A stretch of DNA of 64,000 nt, taken from contig CAUVXJ010000042.1 in NCBI GenBank assembly GCA_963555925.1, positions 70,259 to 134,258 on the forward strand, written 5' to 3'. Below are positions 16,550 to 25,033 of this stretch, in pieces. Position 1 is the stretch's first letter. Each line of letters begins with the position of its first letter. The stretch is from Protofrankia sp963555925. Its GTDB lineage: Bacteria; Actinomycetota; Actinomycetes; Frankiales; Frankiaceae. A program made the position numbers and the translations under genes. Below the pieces are notes generated by a model that saw only the letters and a list, made by a program, of their open reading frames with translations, did no database searches and was not told where the DNA came from.

Positions 16550-16935
16550 CGCACGGTCCCGGGCGGCGGCGAGAGGCGTCCGAAAACGGTGAGGGCAGCC
16601 TGGATGTCGGCATCCCTGCCCATGCGACCGGAGACCCGTAGGCCCTGACCGCAGGCCCAGGCTGTTCGTGTGCACCAGGGCTGGTCCGGTCGGTCGGGTC
16701 CGATATCGGACCGGCTGGCGAGGCGGATACAGACGAACGCGGCCAGGATCCCGATGATGGCGGGTTGTTCTTCGGGGGAATCTTTTGCGAGGCGTTCCAA
16801 CGCGTAGATTTCGCCCAGTCGGATGTCCAGTGCGGCGATATTGAGCTGATGAAACGTATTGGCATAACGCTCGGTGAACTGCCGGCCGGGTTCCCCCGTG
16901 TTCACAGGACGATCGTATCGTCGGTTCTCGTCCAT
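16546..16935 (-). CDS. Small ORF leading the zwf operon, related to the N-terminus of pentapeptide-repeat proteins
   Basis: 129 residues starting at an ATG with a GGTGGAG ribosome site. The middle (LDIRLGEIYALERLAKDSPE then EQPAIIGILAAFV) matches the linker region found ahead of the pentapeptide repeats in many actinomycete membrane-anchored proteins. The end (ADIQAALTVFGRL) matches the next conserved block. The membrane anchor and the repeats are missing, so it is either a cut-down gene or a small adaptor. Its TGA overlaps the zwf GTG, so its translation probably feeds zwf. The role is unknown. Confidence 0.6.
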   Translation of the reverse strand: MDENRRYDRPVNTGEPGRQFTERYANTFHQLNIAALDIRLGEIYALERLAKDSPEEQPAIIGILAAFVCIRLASRSDIGPDRPDQPWCTRTAWACGQGLRVSGRMGRDADIQAALTVFGRLSPPPGTVR

Positions 16936-17032
16936 CTTCTCCACCTCGATCAATAGATGATCTTTGCTGGGTGATGTGAATTCTGTTTCGGATATTTTGA
17001 CGGCGGCTGTGGAAAGATACGGGGGCGGGTTG

Positions 17033-18574
17033 TCAGAGCGCGGAGACGTCATCCCGGTGGTGGCGTGCTTCGGGCAGCTCCCACACGTAGACAGGCAGTA
17101 CCCGGCCGTCAGCGCTGGCTCGTACCCGGCCTGTGCCCCGGGCGTACGCGGTGGTGCTGAGGACGAGACGATCGTCGGCATAGACTTCGAGGAACTCGCC
17201 GACGGCCAGTATCCGCAGATGTTGCGGCACCCTTCGAACTCCAGGCGGCGGGGCCACCTGCGTCGGTTCGCCCGGTTGGCCGGCGGACTGTTGCACGTGC
17301 ACGCGGCCAATCCCGGCTGGGCATGCATCGGAGTCGCCGATTCCTGCTGGTATGGATGCGCCCGTACCAGCAGCCTCCGGAGACCAATCCTGGGAAGGAT
17401 CGTAAAACCCGACGCAGCGGTCTGGAAGGTTGTCCGCAACCAGTGGTGCGCCGAGTGGTTCGTCCTGGAGGACCGGGCCGCCGGCGTAACCGATCCGTAT
17501 CCGTCCGGCGCGTGCATGGACGTCCAGCATCATGACATCCGCACCGTCACCGTCCGGGCAGATCGTCACGGTGACGCTTCTCGCCTCGGTGGGGACGTCA
17601 ACCTCGATGATTGCGTCCTTGGTGAGTCCTGTATCTGCCGGTTTGACCTCATGGGCGGCGGGTGGCCACCAGGCCAGGACGGGCACGCCGTCGGTGTCGA
17701 GGCGGAGGCGTTTCGGCTGGGCGATCATGCCGCGGACCAGGTCGCCGTGGTCGTTGAGCCCGACCCGTCGCTGCACGGTGTGCAGGACGAGCCGTTCGCC
17801 GTCCGCCTGGATGACGCGGGGCGCGTAGACGCCGGGTGGGGCCAGCCGGCCGCGCCGGACCCATGGTCCGAGCAGGGTGTCTGATTCGTATACGTCCACG
17901 GAGTGGTCGGTGGAGACGCAGACCAGCATCATCCAGCGGTTGTCGAGCCGTTCGACCACCGGGCACTCCAGTTCGGAGTGCGTCCCGCCTGGCACGACCG
18001 GTGGCAGCACGGTCCAGTGCAGCAGGTCGGATGAGACGGCCGCCGCGATGCAACCGCCGACCGAGGCCGCGAGGTTGGTTTCGCGTGCGGCGATGAACAT
18101 CACCCATTGGTCATGGTCGGGGTCGCGGACGACGAACGGGTCTCGCCAGGCCTGGTAGCTGTCGGTGCGGTACCAGTGTGGGTCGGCGATGCAGACGGGG
18201 TCGGTGCTGACTCGGTGCCAGCCGGTGCCGTCGTGTCGGGTTGAGCGGGCGAGTCCGACGGCCTGGGTGGCCGGGTGGGGGTGGGCGGATACGCCTGTGT
18301 AGAGCATGGCGAGTCCGCCGTCGGGGTGGTCGACGATGCTCATCGTCCAGATCGCGCCGTCATCGAAGTGCCCGGGGCGGGCGATGCCGAAGGTCGGGCC
18401 GAGTGGTTCCCAGTGCAGCAGGTCGGTGGAGTGGGCGTGGCCGTAGCTGGTTTCGTGCACGGACGCGTCGAAGGGCACCACGGGTGGCCCTTGGAGGTGT
18501 AGAAGGTGCCAGCCGTCGTCGGTGGTGAGCACGGCGAAGTCGTTGAGGACGAGACCTGGTGGTGCGTAGCGCAC
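17033..18574 (-). CDS. GH32-family fructan/sucrose hydrolase
   Basis: 513 residues, no signal peptide, so intracellular. Five-bladed beta-propeller motifs are in order: an N-terminal LND corresponding to the nucleophile motif (the usual WMNDPNG is reduced to LVLNDF), the RDP transition-state motif (WRDPFVVRDP), and the acid/base EC motif (SELECPVVERL). A C-terminal beta-sandwich follows, with a Gly/Pro-rich insertion around residue 400. GTG at 18574 follows GGAGGG; the frame is open upstream but codes for nothing family-like. It is divergent from lacI, with a palindromic LacI operator between them, and likely hydrolyses sucrose or short fructo-oligosaccharides taken up by the nearby ABC importer. 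Confidence 0.85.
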   Translation of the reverse strand: MRYAPPGLVLNDFAVLTTDDGWHLLHLQGPPVVPFDASVHETSYGHAHSTDLLHWEPLGPTFGIARPGHFDDGAIWTMSIVDHPDGGLAMLYTGVSAHPHPATQAVGLARSTRHDGTGWHRVSTDPVCIADPHWYRTDSYQAWRDPFVVRDPDHDQWVMFIAARETNLAASVGGCIAAAVSSDLLHWTVLPPVVPGGTHSELECPVVERLDNRWMMLVCVSTDHSVDVYESDTLLGPWVRRGRLAPPGVYAPRVIQADGERLVLHTVQRRVGLNDHGDLVRGMIAQPKRLRLDTDGVPVLAWWPPAAHEVKPADTGLTKDAIIEVDVPTEARSVTVTICPDGDGADVMMLDVHARAGRIRIGYAGGPVLQDEPLGAPLVADNLPDRCVGFYDPSQDWSPEAAGTGASIPAGIGDSDACPAGIGRVHVQQSAGQPGEPTQVAPPPGVRRVPQHLRILAVGEFLEVYADDRLVLSTTAYARGTGRVRASADGRVLPVYVWELPEARHHRDDVSAL

Positions 18575-18675
18575 GTGCCCTCCACGGTACACAGATGATG
18601 ACAGTAGGTGCGGGCGGCTGGCGGGTGGTGGTGCCCGCGGTGGACCTTTTCTGTGATACCCCTCATATCGGCGGC

Positions 18676-18691
18676 CTGCAAGCGCTTGCAG
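18676..18691. promoter_or_regulatory. LacI-family operator O1
   Basis: CTGCAAGCGCTTGCAG is a perfect 16-bp palindrome with the central CG typical of LacI/GalR operators. It lies in the divergent GH32-lacI intergenic region. Confidence 0.8.
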
Positions 18692-18724
18692 AACCTGTGG
18701 AGTCGGCGTACCGTTCCTGATCAT

Positions 18725-18740
18725 CGTGATCTGGGTCACG
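18725..18740. promoter_or_regulatory. CRP/FNR-like site
   Basis: CGTGATCTGGGTCACG has GTGA-N6-TCAC symmetry, the form of CRP-family sites. It sits 34 bp from the LacI operator in the same intergenic region, which would allow combined catabolite and substrate control. Confidence 0.35.
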
Positions 18741-18803
18741 TGGGAGTAGGTCGGGCGATCGGGTTCCGGCGGGCGTGTCGGTGGACGGAGTGAGGAGCTC
18801 GGG

Positions 18804-20030
18804 ATGAGTGGCAGCATCGAGGAGGTGGCCGCGCTGGCGGGCGTGTCCACGGCGACGGTCTCGCGGGCTCTGCGCGGACTGCCCAACGTCGCCGAGAGCA
18901 CGCGGATCCGGGTCGTGGAGGCCGCCGCCCAGCTGCTGTATGTGGCCTCACCGCAGGCGTCTCGGCTGGCCAGTGGCCGCACCGGCACCGTCGGAGTGGT
19001 GGTGCCGTATGTGACCCGATGGTTTTTCGCCCAGATCATCAGCGGCACCGAGGCGGTGTTGCGGGCGGCTGGCCTGGACCTGCTGCTCTACAACCTCGGG
19101 GATGACGCGGGCCGGGCGCGGTTCTTCGACGCGGTGCCGCTGCGCAAGCGGGTCGATGCGGTGCTCGTGCTGTGTTTACCGCTGACCCCGATGGAGATCG
19201 AGGTCTTGCAAGCGCTTAACGTCCCGGTGGTTGTCGTCGGTGCGGCGGTGCCCGGCTTCGCCGGCGTGCGGATCGATGACGTTGCCGGTGCGACCGTGGC
19301 GGTACGACACCTGATCAATCTTGGTCATCGGCGGATCGGGCTGATCTCCGGCGGGGCGACGGGTGAGGGTTCAGCTGACCGTGAGCCGATGCGTTTCACC
19401 GCTCCCACGGACCGTCGGCGCGGCTACCGCCAGGCCCTCAGGTCGGCGGGGATCCCGTTGGACCCGGGGTTGGAGGCGGCCGGGCATTTCACCGTGCGTG
19501 GGGGCGAGCAGGCTATGGCAGAGCTGCTGTCCGCGCAGGCGCCTCCCACGGCGGTGTTCGCTGAGAGCGACGAGATGGCGATGGGGGCGTTGCGGACCCT
19601 GCGTCGTGCCGGGCTGCGTGTCCCGGACGACATGTCGGTGGTCGGTTTCGACGGGCACGACATGGCGGAGTTGTTCGACCTCACCACGATTGTTCAGCCC
19701 GTGGTCCGCCAGGGCGCGATCGCCGCGCAGCTGTTGCTCAGCCTCCTGCGCCACGAGCATCCGGCATCCACCGGTGCCTCTGGTGACGACGGTGGCGGCG
19801 GTAGCACTGCTTGGGACATGGGCGGTTCGGTAGACGACGATGCGGCCGACGATGCGGCCGGGGAATCTGTTTCCGCTGATACCCGGGTGGATCCGGCTGT
19901 GCCGATATCGATTGTGGTACCGACCCGCATGCATGTCCGCGGCACCACCTGCCCTCCCCGCAGCTGGGGCGACGACGTTTCGCTGTCACACCTGGCACGC
20001 CCAGTACCACCGGATGCTCCGGTGATGTAA
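18804..20030 (+). CDS. LacI-family sugar-responsive repressor
   Basis: 408 residues. The N-terminal HTH and hinge are canonical (IEEVAALAGVSTATVSRALR then GLPNVAESTRIRVVEAA, residues 4-55), followed by a periplasmic-binding-protein-like effector domain (TGTVGVVVPYVTRWFFAQII; MSVVGFDGHDMAELFD). An acidic Ala/Asp-rich insertion near residues 320-365 is unusual. It should bind the palindromes at 18676 and 19206 and control GH32 and the ABC importer. GAGGAG 8 bases ahead supports the ATG. The stop TAA is supplied by a compact dispersed element, so the extreme C-terminus may have been altered. Confidence 0.92.
   Translation: MSGSIEEVAALAGVSTATVSRALRGLPNVAESTRIRVVEAAAQLLYVASPQASRLASGRTGTVGVVVPYVTRWFFAQIISGTEAVLRAAGLDLLLYNLGDDAGRARFFDAVPLRKRVDAVLVLCLPLTPMEIEVLQALNVPVVVVGAAVPGFAGVRIDDVAGATVAVRHLINLGHRRIGLISGGATGEGSADREPMRFTAPTDRRRGYRQALRSAGIPLDPGLEAAGHFTVRGGEQAMAELLSAQAPPTAVFAESDEMAMGALRTLRRAGLRVPDDMSVVGFDGHDMAELFDLTTIVQPVVRQGAIAAQLLLSLLRHEHPASTGASGDDGGGGSTAWDMGGSVDDDAADDAAGESVSADTRVDPAVPISIVVPTRMHVRGTTCPPRSWGDDVSLSHLARPVPPDAPVM
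19206..19219. promoter_or_regulatory. LacI operator-like site O2 inside lacI
   Basis: TTGCAAGCGCTTAA shares TGCAAGCGCTT with O1 and lies about 530 bp downstream, inside the coding region. Such auxiliary operators allow DNA looping. It could also be chance within coding sequence. Confidence 0.45.
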
Positions 20031-20058
20031 GAGCGCCCCTATTGCCGGTCGCTCTAAA
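20027..20058. repeat. Compact dispersed element, copy 4 (about 32 bp)
   Basis: Only the two outer ends remain, joined as TAAGAGCG plus CCCCTATTGCCGGTCGCTCT AAA. The AGAGCG/CGCTCT ends can still pair. Its TAA is the lacI stop codon. It separates lacI from the importer operon and may act as a weak terminator. Confidence 0.65.
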
Positions 20059-20148
20059 GATTCCGGCCCCAGCTCTCTCGTGCCGGAGCCGTTTGGCTGC
20101 CCTTGGCCCAGGCCGGCCTGTATCGAATCGAGACAAGGAGTTCGCGTA

Positions 20149-21474
20149 ATGCGAAATAGAACGACCGTCAGTTCAGTCCTCGCTGCTGCCTGCCTTGCGC
20201 TGGTGGCCTGCGGAGGTGGTTCGGGTACGTCCCAAGCCGCGGGTACGGCGAGTACATGCAACGGGAAGATCGACGGTAAGCGGACGGTGTCCGTCTGGTT
20301 CCACACCGGTCAGGGCGATGAGCGCACGGCGTTCGAGCAGGCGGTGAACGCGTTCAACGCCAAGCAGTCCGACGTCGTCGTCAAGCCGACGTTCATTCCG
20401 GAGGGGAACTACAACGACCAGGTGAAGGCCGCCGCCGCATCGGGCTCGTTACCGGACATCCTCGATTTCGACGGTCCGAACCTCTACAACTATGCCTGGA
20501 ATGGCAACCTGCAACCGCTTGACACGTGCGTGCCGCAGCAGCTGCGGGCCGATCTGTTGCCCACCATCATCAAACAGGGTATTTACAACACGAAGCTGTA
20601 TGGGGTGGGGACCGCCGAGTCCGGGCTGGGCCTGTATGTGCGGAAATCGGCGTTCGTGAAGGCCGGGGTTCGTATTCCGACGTCCACGGCCGACGCGTGG
20701 ACCGCGGCGGAGTTCACCGATGCGTTGGCGAAGCTGCGGGCGGCCGGCTTCGCCAAGCCGCTCGACCTTCAGATCAACCAGGATCAGGGAGAATGGTACG
20801 CGTACGGATTCGCTCCGATCATTGAGTCGGCCGGTGCTGATGTGATCAGCCGGGCGAATTTTGACACAGCTGAAGGGGTCATCAACAGTTCGGCGTCCGT
20901 GGCTGCGTTGACCGTCATGCAGGGCTGGTTCAAGAACGAGTACGTCGACGCCAACACCGACGACGCGGCCTTTACCGCAGGCCGGGCGGTGGTTTCCTGG
21001 GTCGGTCACTGGAAATACGCCGGCTATTCCAAGAAGTGGGGTGACGACCTGGCGATCGTTCCCCTGCCGAACTTCGGTACCGGTGTGCGGACCGGTGAGG
21101 GCAGCTGGCAGTGGGGGATCACCAAGCACACGGCGGACGCCGACGCCGCGTGGGCGTTCATCAGCTCCCTGTTCGAGGAGACCTACCAGAAGCAGGTTGC
21201 GGCCAACGGTGCGATCCCCGCGTCCAAGCCGGTCCTGAACAAGATCCCGCAGTTCGCTGCTGGTGGCCCGGAGCGGCTCTACGTCGACCAGCTTGATTCC
21301 GGTGCCGCGTTGCCGCGACCGGCCACGCCGGCCTATCCGACCATCTCGCTCGCCTTCAACAAGGTGATCGCGACTGTGCGCAGTGGCGGGAACGTCCAGG
21401 CCGCTCTGGATCAGGCCGCGAAGAGCATTGATCAGGATATCAAGGACAACGACGGCTACCCGCCGAAGAGTTAG
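20149..21474 (+). CDS. ABC transporter sugar-binding lipoprotein
   Basis: 441 residues, family 1 solute-binding protein. A lipoprotein signal (SVLAAACLALVAC) is followed by the type-1 binding fold: RTVSVWFHTGQGDERTAFEQ, then VNAFNAKQ, LPDILDFDGPNLYNYAWNGN and a C-terminal aromatic-rich lobe. It captures a sugar outside the membrane for the two downstream permeases. ATG at 20149 has AAGGAG 8 bases upstream. The TAG stop is the first part of another dispersed element end. A strong stem-loop follows, which would favour excess synthesis of this subunit over the permeases. Confidence 0.92.
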   Translation: MRNRTTVSSVLAAACLALVACGGGSGTSQAAGTASTCNGKIDGKRTVSVWFHTGQGDERTAFEQAVNAFNAKQSDVVVKPTFIPEGNYNDQVKAAAASGSLPDILDFDGPNLYNYAWNGNLQPLDTCVPQQLRADLLPTIIKQGIYNTKLYGVGTAESGLGLYVRKSAFVKAGVRIPTSTADAWTAAEFTDALAKLRAAGFAKPLDLQINQDQGEWYAYGFAPIIESAGADVISRANFDTAEGVINSSASVAALTVMQGWFKNEYVDANTDDAAFTAGRAVVSWVGHWKYAGYSKKWGDDLAIVPLPNFGTGVRTGEGSWQWGITKHTADADAAWAFISSLFEETYQKQVAANGAIPASKPVLNKIPQFAAGGPERLYVDQLDSGAALPRPATPAYPTISLAFNKVIATVRSGGNVQAALDQAAKSIDQDIKDNDGYPPKS

Positions 21475-21500
21475 AGCGCCCGGTAACAGGGGCGTGGATC
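21471..21500. repeat. Solo end of the dispersed element, copy 5
   Basis: TTAGAGCGCCCGGTAACAGG followed by GGCGTGGATC matches the complement of the right end of copy 1. Its TAG terminates the binding-protein gene. Confidence 0.6.
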
Positions 21501-21532
21501 GTGGTCCCGGGCCTCGGTCCGGGACCACGATC
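21497..21532 (+). terminator. 14-bp perfect stem-loop between binding protein and permease
   Basis: Arms GATCGTGGTCCCGG and CCGGGACCACGATC surround an 8-base loop. There is no U-tract. Its location suggests partial termination or 3'-end protection of the binding-protein mRNA. Confidence 0.7.
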
Positions 21533-21544
21533 GCCGGAGCCCGC

Positions 21545-21614
21545 GGACAGGCAACCGGACAGACTGACAGACAACCGGACAGACAACCGGACAGACAGAC
21601 AGACAGACAGACAG
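21545..21614 (+). repeat. GACA / ACCGGACAGACA simple-sequence tract before permease 1
   Basis: An imperfect 12-bp unit (ACCGGACAGACA) is repeated about three times, then GACA is repeated about six times without a break, ending directly at the AGGAGG ribosome site of the permease gene. Tetranucleotide tracts are prone to slipped-strand length change. Confidence 0.75.
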
Positions 21615-21628
21615 GAGGCGAACGTCTC

Positions 21629-22594
21629 GTGCCTACTGAGGACCTGCTGGCACGGTCCCGGCCGAATGCGCGTGACGGCCCGACCCGCTGGTTCGGTTAC
21701 CGCCGACGGCATACCTTCCAGCCGGCGGAACAGACGGTCGGCTGGCTGTTCAGCGGACCGGCCGTCGTCCTGCTGACCTTGTTCATCGTCGTGCCGTTCC
21801 TGCTGGCGGTGGGATTGTCCTTCACCAACCAGAGGCTCATCTCACCGCTTCCAGTGCGGCTCGTGGGGATGGAGAACTACCGGCGTATCTTCGCCGACCC
21901 GGTGTTCCAGCGATCGCTGGTCAACAATGCAGTCTTCACCGTTGTGGTCGTGCCGGTGCAGACGGTGTTCGCCCTGTGGCTCGCAGTCCTGGTGAACCAG
22001 AGGATTCGTTTCATATCGCTTTTCCGAACCGCCTATTTCGCACCGGTTGTGATGATTATGGCGGTCGCGGCGACAATCTGGAAGTTGCTGTACGATCCTG
22101 ATATCGGCATCATTGACGGTGTGCTTCGCGCGGTTACCGGCGGCCACCTGAGCCCCGGTTGGCTGCGCAGCAGCGCACTGGCGCTGATCGCCGTCATCTT
22201 CATGTCGATCTGGCAGGGTGTGGGTTTTCAGATGGTGGTCCTGCTGGCCGGGCTGCAGGACGTCGACCGGGAACTGTACGAAGCGGCGGAGATCGACGGT
22301 GCGAACCGTTGGCAACAGTTCCGCCACATCACCGTTCCGGGATTGCGCAACCAGCTCGTGTTCGTCGCGACCGTGACCACGATCCTGTCGTTCCGGTTGT
22401 TCGATCAGGTGTACGTCATGACCCGTGGGGGGCCGCTCGACGCCACCCAGACGATGATGACCCGCCTGGTCGATGTCGGTTTCAACCAGCAGGCGATCGC
22501 CCGCGGTTCGGCCATCGCGGTCGTGTTCTTCCTCATCGTCTGCGTCGTCACGCTGGTGCAGCGTCTGCTGCTACGCGAGAGAGAAGCGGACTGA
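21629..22594 (+). CDS. ABC sugar permease 1 (MalF/UgpA type)
   Basis: 321 residues with six membrane helices. The EAA loop that contacts the ATPase is intact (YEAAEIDGANRWQQFRHITV then PG). The family N-terminal helix is VVLLTLFIVVPFLLAVGLSF. GTG at 21629 follows AGGAGG by 10 bases; upstream frame continuation codes for the simple-sequence tract and is not part of the protein. It forms the membrane heterodimer with permease 2; the stop and the next ATG overlap (TGATG). Confidence 0.92.
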   Translation: MPTEDLLARSRPNARDGPTRWFGYRRRHTFQPAEQTVGWLFSGPAVVLLTLFIVVPFLLAVGLSFTNQRLISPLPVRLVGMENYRRIFADPVFQRSLVNNAVFTVVVVPVQTVFALWLAVLVNQRIRFISLFRTAYFAPVVMIMAVAATIWKLLYDPDIGIIDGVLRAVTGGHLSPGWLRSSALALIAVIFMSIWQGVGFQMVVLLAGLQDVDRELYEAAEIDGANRWQQFRHITVPGLRNQLVFVATVTTILSFRLFDQVYVMTRGGPLDATQTMMTRLVDVGFNQQAIARGSAIAVVFFLIVCVVTLVQRLLLREREAD

Positions 22595-23538
22595 TGGCGA
22601 CACTGCAGGCCCACAACCCGGGGCCCAATGCGCGCCCGCAGCCCGACGCAGCCGCCGCCACGGTGAACCCGACGGCGGACGAGGGCCGGGCCACGCCACC
22701 TCCGGGCCGGGGATTCCCCTGGCGGTCCCTGCGTCGTTACGTGCCGCTCGTGCTACTCGCGGTGTTCTTCGTGTTCCCGTTCCTGTTCATGGTCGTCGGC
22801 GCATTCAAACCCGATGACCGCGTACTCGCCGACGGTGCCGGCTGGAAGGCGTTCGTGCCGTTCGGGGCATCGCTGGACAACTTCACCGACGCGTTCAGCC
22901 GCGCGGAGTTCGGCCGCCTGTTCCTCAACTCGGTGCTGATAACAACCTGTATCGTGCTCGGCGGCCTTGTGGTCAACAGCCTGGCCGGTTACGCGCTCGC
23001 CCGGATGCGGTTCCGCGGTCGAAAGATCCTGCTCGGTATGGTCGTCACTCTCGCGATCATTCCCTTTCAGGCCATCGCGATCCCGTTGTTGTTCATGATG
23101 TCCCGCATCGAATGGCTCGACACCTACCGGGTCCAGATCATTCCGTTCCTCGCAAATCCTTTCTTCATCTATCTCTTCTACTCGTTCTTCCTCGGTATCC
23201 CGCGGGAACTGGAGGAAGCGGCCCGGGTCGACGGCGCCGGACCGGTCACCATCTTCACCCGAGTGATCGTCCCGATTGCCCGGCCGGTCTACGCGACCGT
23301 GGCGATCCTGTCGTTTCTGTTCAGCTGGGGCGAACTGCTGTGGCCGGTGCTCGTCACCCGCGGATCGACGGTACGACCGCTGTCGCAGGGCATGGCCGTC
23401 TTCCAGACCCAGCCGCCGATCCAGTGGGGCGACATCATGGCGTTCGCGACCATGACGACCCTGCCGATACTGATTCTTTTCCTCGTCTTCCAGCGTGCGT
23501 TCGTCCAGGGTGTTTCCCGTACCGGCCTCAAGGGGTGA
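22594..23538 (+). CDS. ABC sugar permease 2 (MalG/UgpE type)
   Basis: 314 residues. The first 45 are polar, and six helices follow. The EAA motif reads EEAARVDGAGPVTIFTRVIV then PIARP. LPLLFMM-type helices and the C-terminal QRAFVQGVSRTGLKG segment are typical of the carbohydrate CUT1 subfamily. The ATG shares a base with the permease 1 stop codon, giving tight coupling and equal dosage. It is the second half of the importer channel. Confidence 0.93.
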   Translation: MATLQAHNPGPNARPQPDAAAATVNPTADEGRATPPPGRGFPWRSLRRYVPLVLLAVFFVFPFLFMVVGAFKPDDRVLADGAGWKAFVPFGASLDNFTDAFSRAEFGRLFLNSVLITTCIVLGGLVVNSLAGYALARMRFRGRKILLGMVVTLAIIPFQAIAIPLLFMMSRIEWLDTYRVQIIPFLANPFFIYLFYSFFLGIPRELEEAARVDGAGPVTIFTRVIVPIARPVYATVAILSFLFSWGELLWPVLVTRGSTVRPLSQGMAVFQTQPPIQWGDIMAFATMTTLPILILFLVFQRAFVQGVSRTGLKG

Positions 23539-23540
23539 CC

Positions 23541-24638
23541 ATGGCTTCCGTTGTCTTCGACCATGCCACGCACAGCTATGCCGGCGCCGGCGCAGCCCCT
23601 GCGGTGGACAGGCTCGACCTCCGTATCGACGACGGAGAATTCATGGTGCTGGTCGGGCCGTCCGGGTCGGGTAAGTCCACCGCACTGCGGATGCTCGCAG
23701 GTCTGGAAAGCGTCGACGCCGGAGCGATCCGGATCGGCAGCGACGACGTCACCGCATTGCCGCCTGCCCGCCGTGACATCGCCATGGTGTTCCAGAACTA
23801 TGCGCTGTATCCCCACATGGACGTCGCGGCGAACATGGGTTTCGCGTTGAAGATCGCGGGTATGGCGAAACCGGAACGCGACCGGCGGGTCCGTGAGGCC
23901 GCACGCCTGCTCGACCTGGAGCCCTACCTGGCCCGCAAACCCAGGAATCTGTCTGGTGGGCAACGGCAGCGGGTCGCGATGGGCCGGGCCATCGTGCGCG
24001 AACCGCGGGTCTTCCTCATGGACGAGCCGCTGTCGAACCTCGACGCGAAACTGCGTGTCCAGACCCGGAGCCAGATCGCGGAACTGACCGCACGGCTGGG
24101 CGTCACCACCGTGTACGTCACCCACGACCAGGTCGAGGCGATGACCATGGGCGATCGGGTGGCGGTGCTCCGCGACGGCGTCCTTCAGCAGGTAGCAACG
24201 CCCCGGCAGCTTTACAACAGTCCGGCCAACGTGTTCGTCGCCGGATTCATCGGTTCCCCGGCCATGAACCTGCACACCGTGCCGCTGGTGGGCCGCTGCG
24301 CCGTCCTCGGTGGGCTGCAGGTGGAACTGCCGGCCGCCGCCCTGGCCGCGGCGGCGGCCGAGCAGCTCACCCACGTACGAGTCGGCATCCGACCGGAATC
24401 GTTCGCGCCGGTCGAACAGGTGGCCGGCGGCACTGTCACCGGCCGGGTCGAGCTGGTCGAGGATCTCGGTTCGGACACCTACATCCATGTCGCGGTCGAC
24501 CTGCCTGACGGCCCGGCCGGGTTCGTCGTCCGGGCCGACGGACGGATCCAGATCCACCGCAACGAGTCGCTACGACTGTCCGTCGACCCGGCTGAGGTGC
24601 ACTTTTTCGACCCGACGACCGGCAGCCGACTCGGGTGA
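23541..24638 (+). CDS. ABC sugar importer ATPase (MsmK/UgpC type)
   Basis: 365 residues. The nucleotide-binding domain is complete: Walker A GPSGSGKST, Q-loop VFQNYALYPHM, signature LSGGQRQRVAMGRA, Walker B VFLMDEPLSNLDAKLR and H-loop VTHDQVEAMTMGDR. A C-terminal TOBE/OB regulatory domain follows from about residue 240. Many actinomycete CUT1 importers lack a dedicated ATPase and use a shared MsiK, so an operon-linked ATPase is notable. It begins 2 bases after the permease 2 stop. Confidence 0.93.
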   Translation: MASVVFDHATHSYAGAGAAPAVDRLDLRIDDGEFMVLVGPSGSGKSTALRMLAGLESVDAGAIRIGSDDVTALPPARRDIAMVFQNYALYPHMDVAANMGFALKIAGMAKPERDRRVREAARLLDLEPYLARKPRNLSGGQRQRVAMGRAIVREPRVFLMDEPLSNLDAKLRVQTRSQIAELTARLGVTTVYVTHDQVEAMTMGDRVAVLRDGVLQQVATPRQLYNSPANVFVAGFIGSPAMNLHTVPLVGRCAVLGGLQVELPAAALAAAAAEQLTHVRVGIRPESFAPVEQVAGGTVTGRVELVEDLGSDTYIHVAVDLPDGPAGFVVRADGRIQIHRNESLRLSVDPAEVHFFDPTTGSRLG

Positions 24639-24730
24639 CAAGCGTGATCTGTCAGCTCCCACCAACCTTGGGCCACCGACGAGAACAACAACCCGCCGCC
24701 GGCATGACCCAGCTGAAGGAGGAACAACAC

Positions 24731-25033
24731 ATGTCCACTCCGACAACCACCCCGACGGCCACAGCGTCGGTCACCATGCCGGACTTCGCGAACATCGACC
24801 TGGGTGAACTCTCGTGGCGGAAGTCGAGCTACAGCAACGGTGCCGGCGGCATGTGCGTCCAGGCCGCATGGCTGGACGACGGCACGGTTCTCGTCCGTAA
24901 CCTGAGGATGTCTGCAGAAGTGGCTGTCGCCTTCTCTGCGGACGAGTGGACATGTTTCGTCAGGGGAGTGAAGGCCAACGAGTTCGATAGCTGGGTGGGG
25001 TCAAACGATCATAGCGACCTCACGCCGAGATGA
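24731..25033 (+). CDS. DUF397 protein
   Basis: 100 residues with the DUF397 core (WRKSSYSNGAGGMCVQAAWL then DDGTVLVRN, then FSADEWTCFVRGVKANEFD). The family is actinomycete-specific and usually encoded beside an XRE regulator as a partner or regulator of development. Here the partner is missing. The ATG at 24731 follows GGAGGAACAACAC; the frame is open further upstream without family homology. The N-terminal 35 residues are Thr/Pro-rich. Confidence 0.85.
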   Translation: MSTPTTTPTATASVTMPDFANIDLGELSWRKSSYSNGAGGMCVQAAWLDDGTVLVRNLRMSAEVAVAFSADEWTCFVRGVKANEFDSWVGSNDHSDLTPR

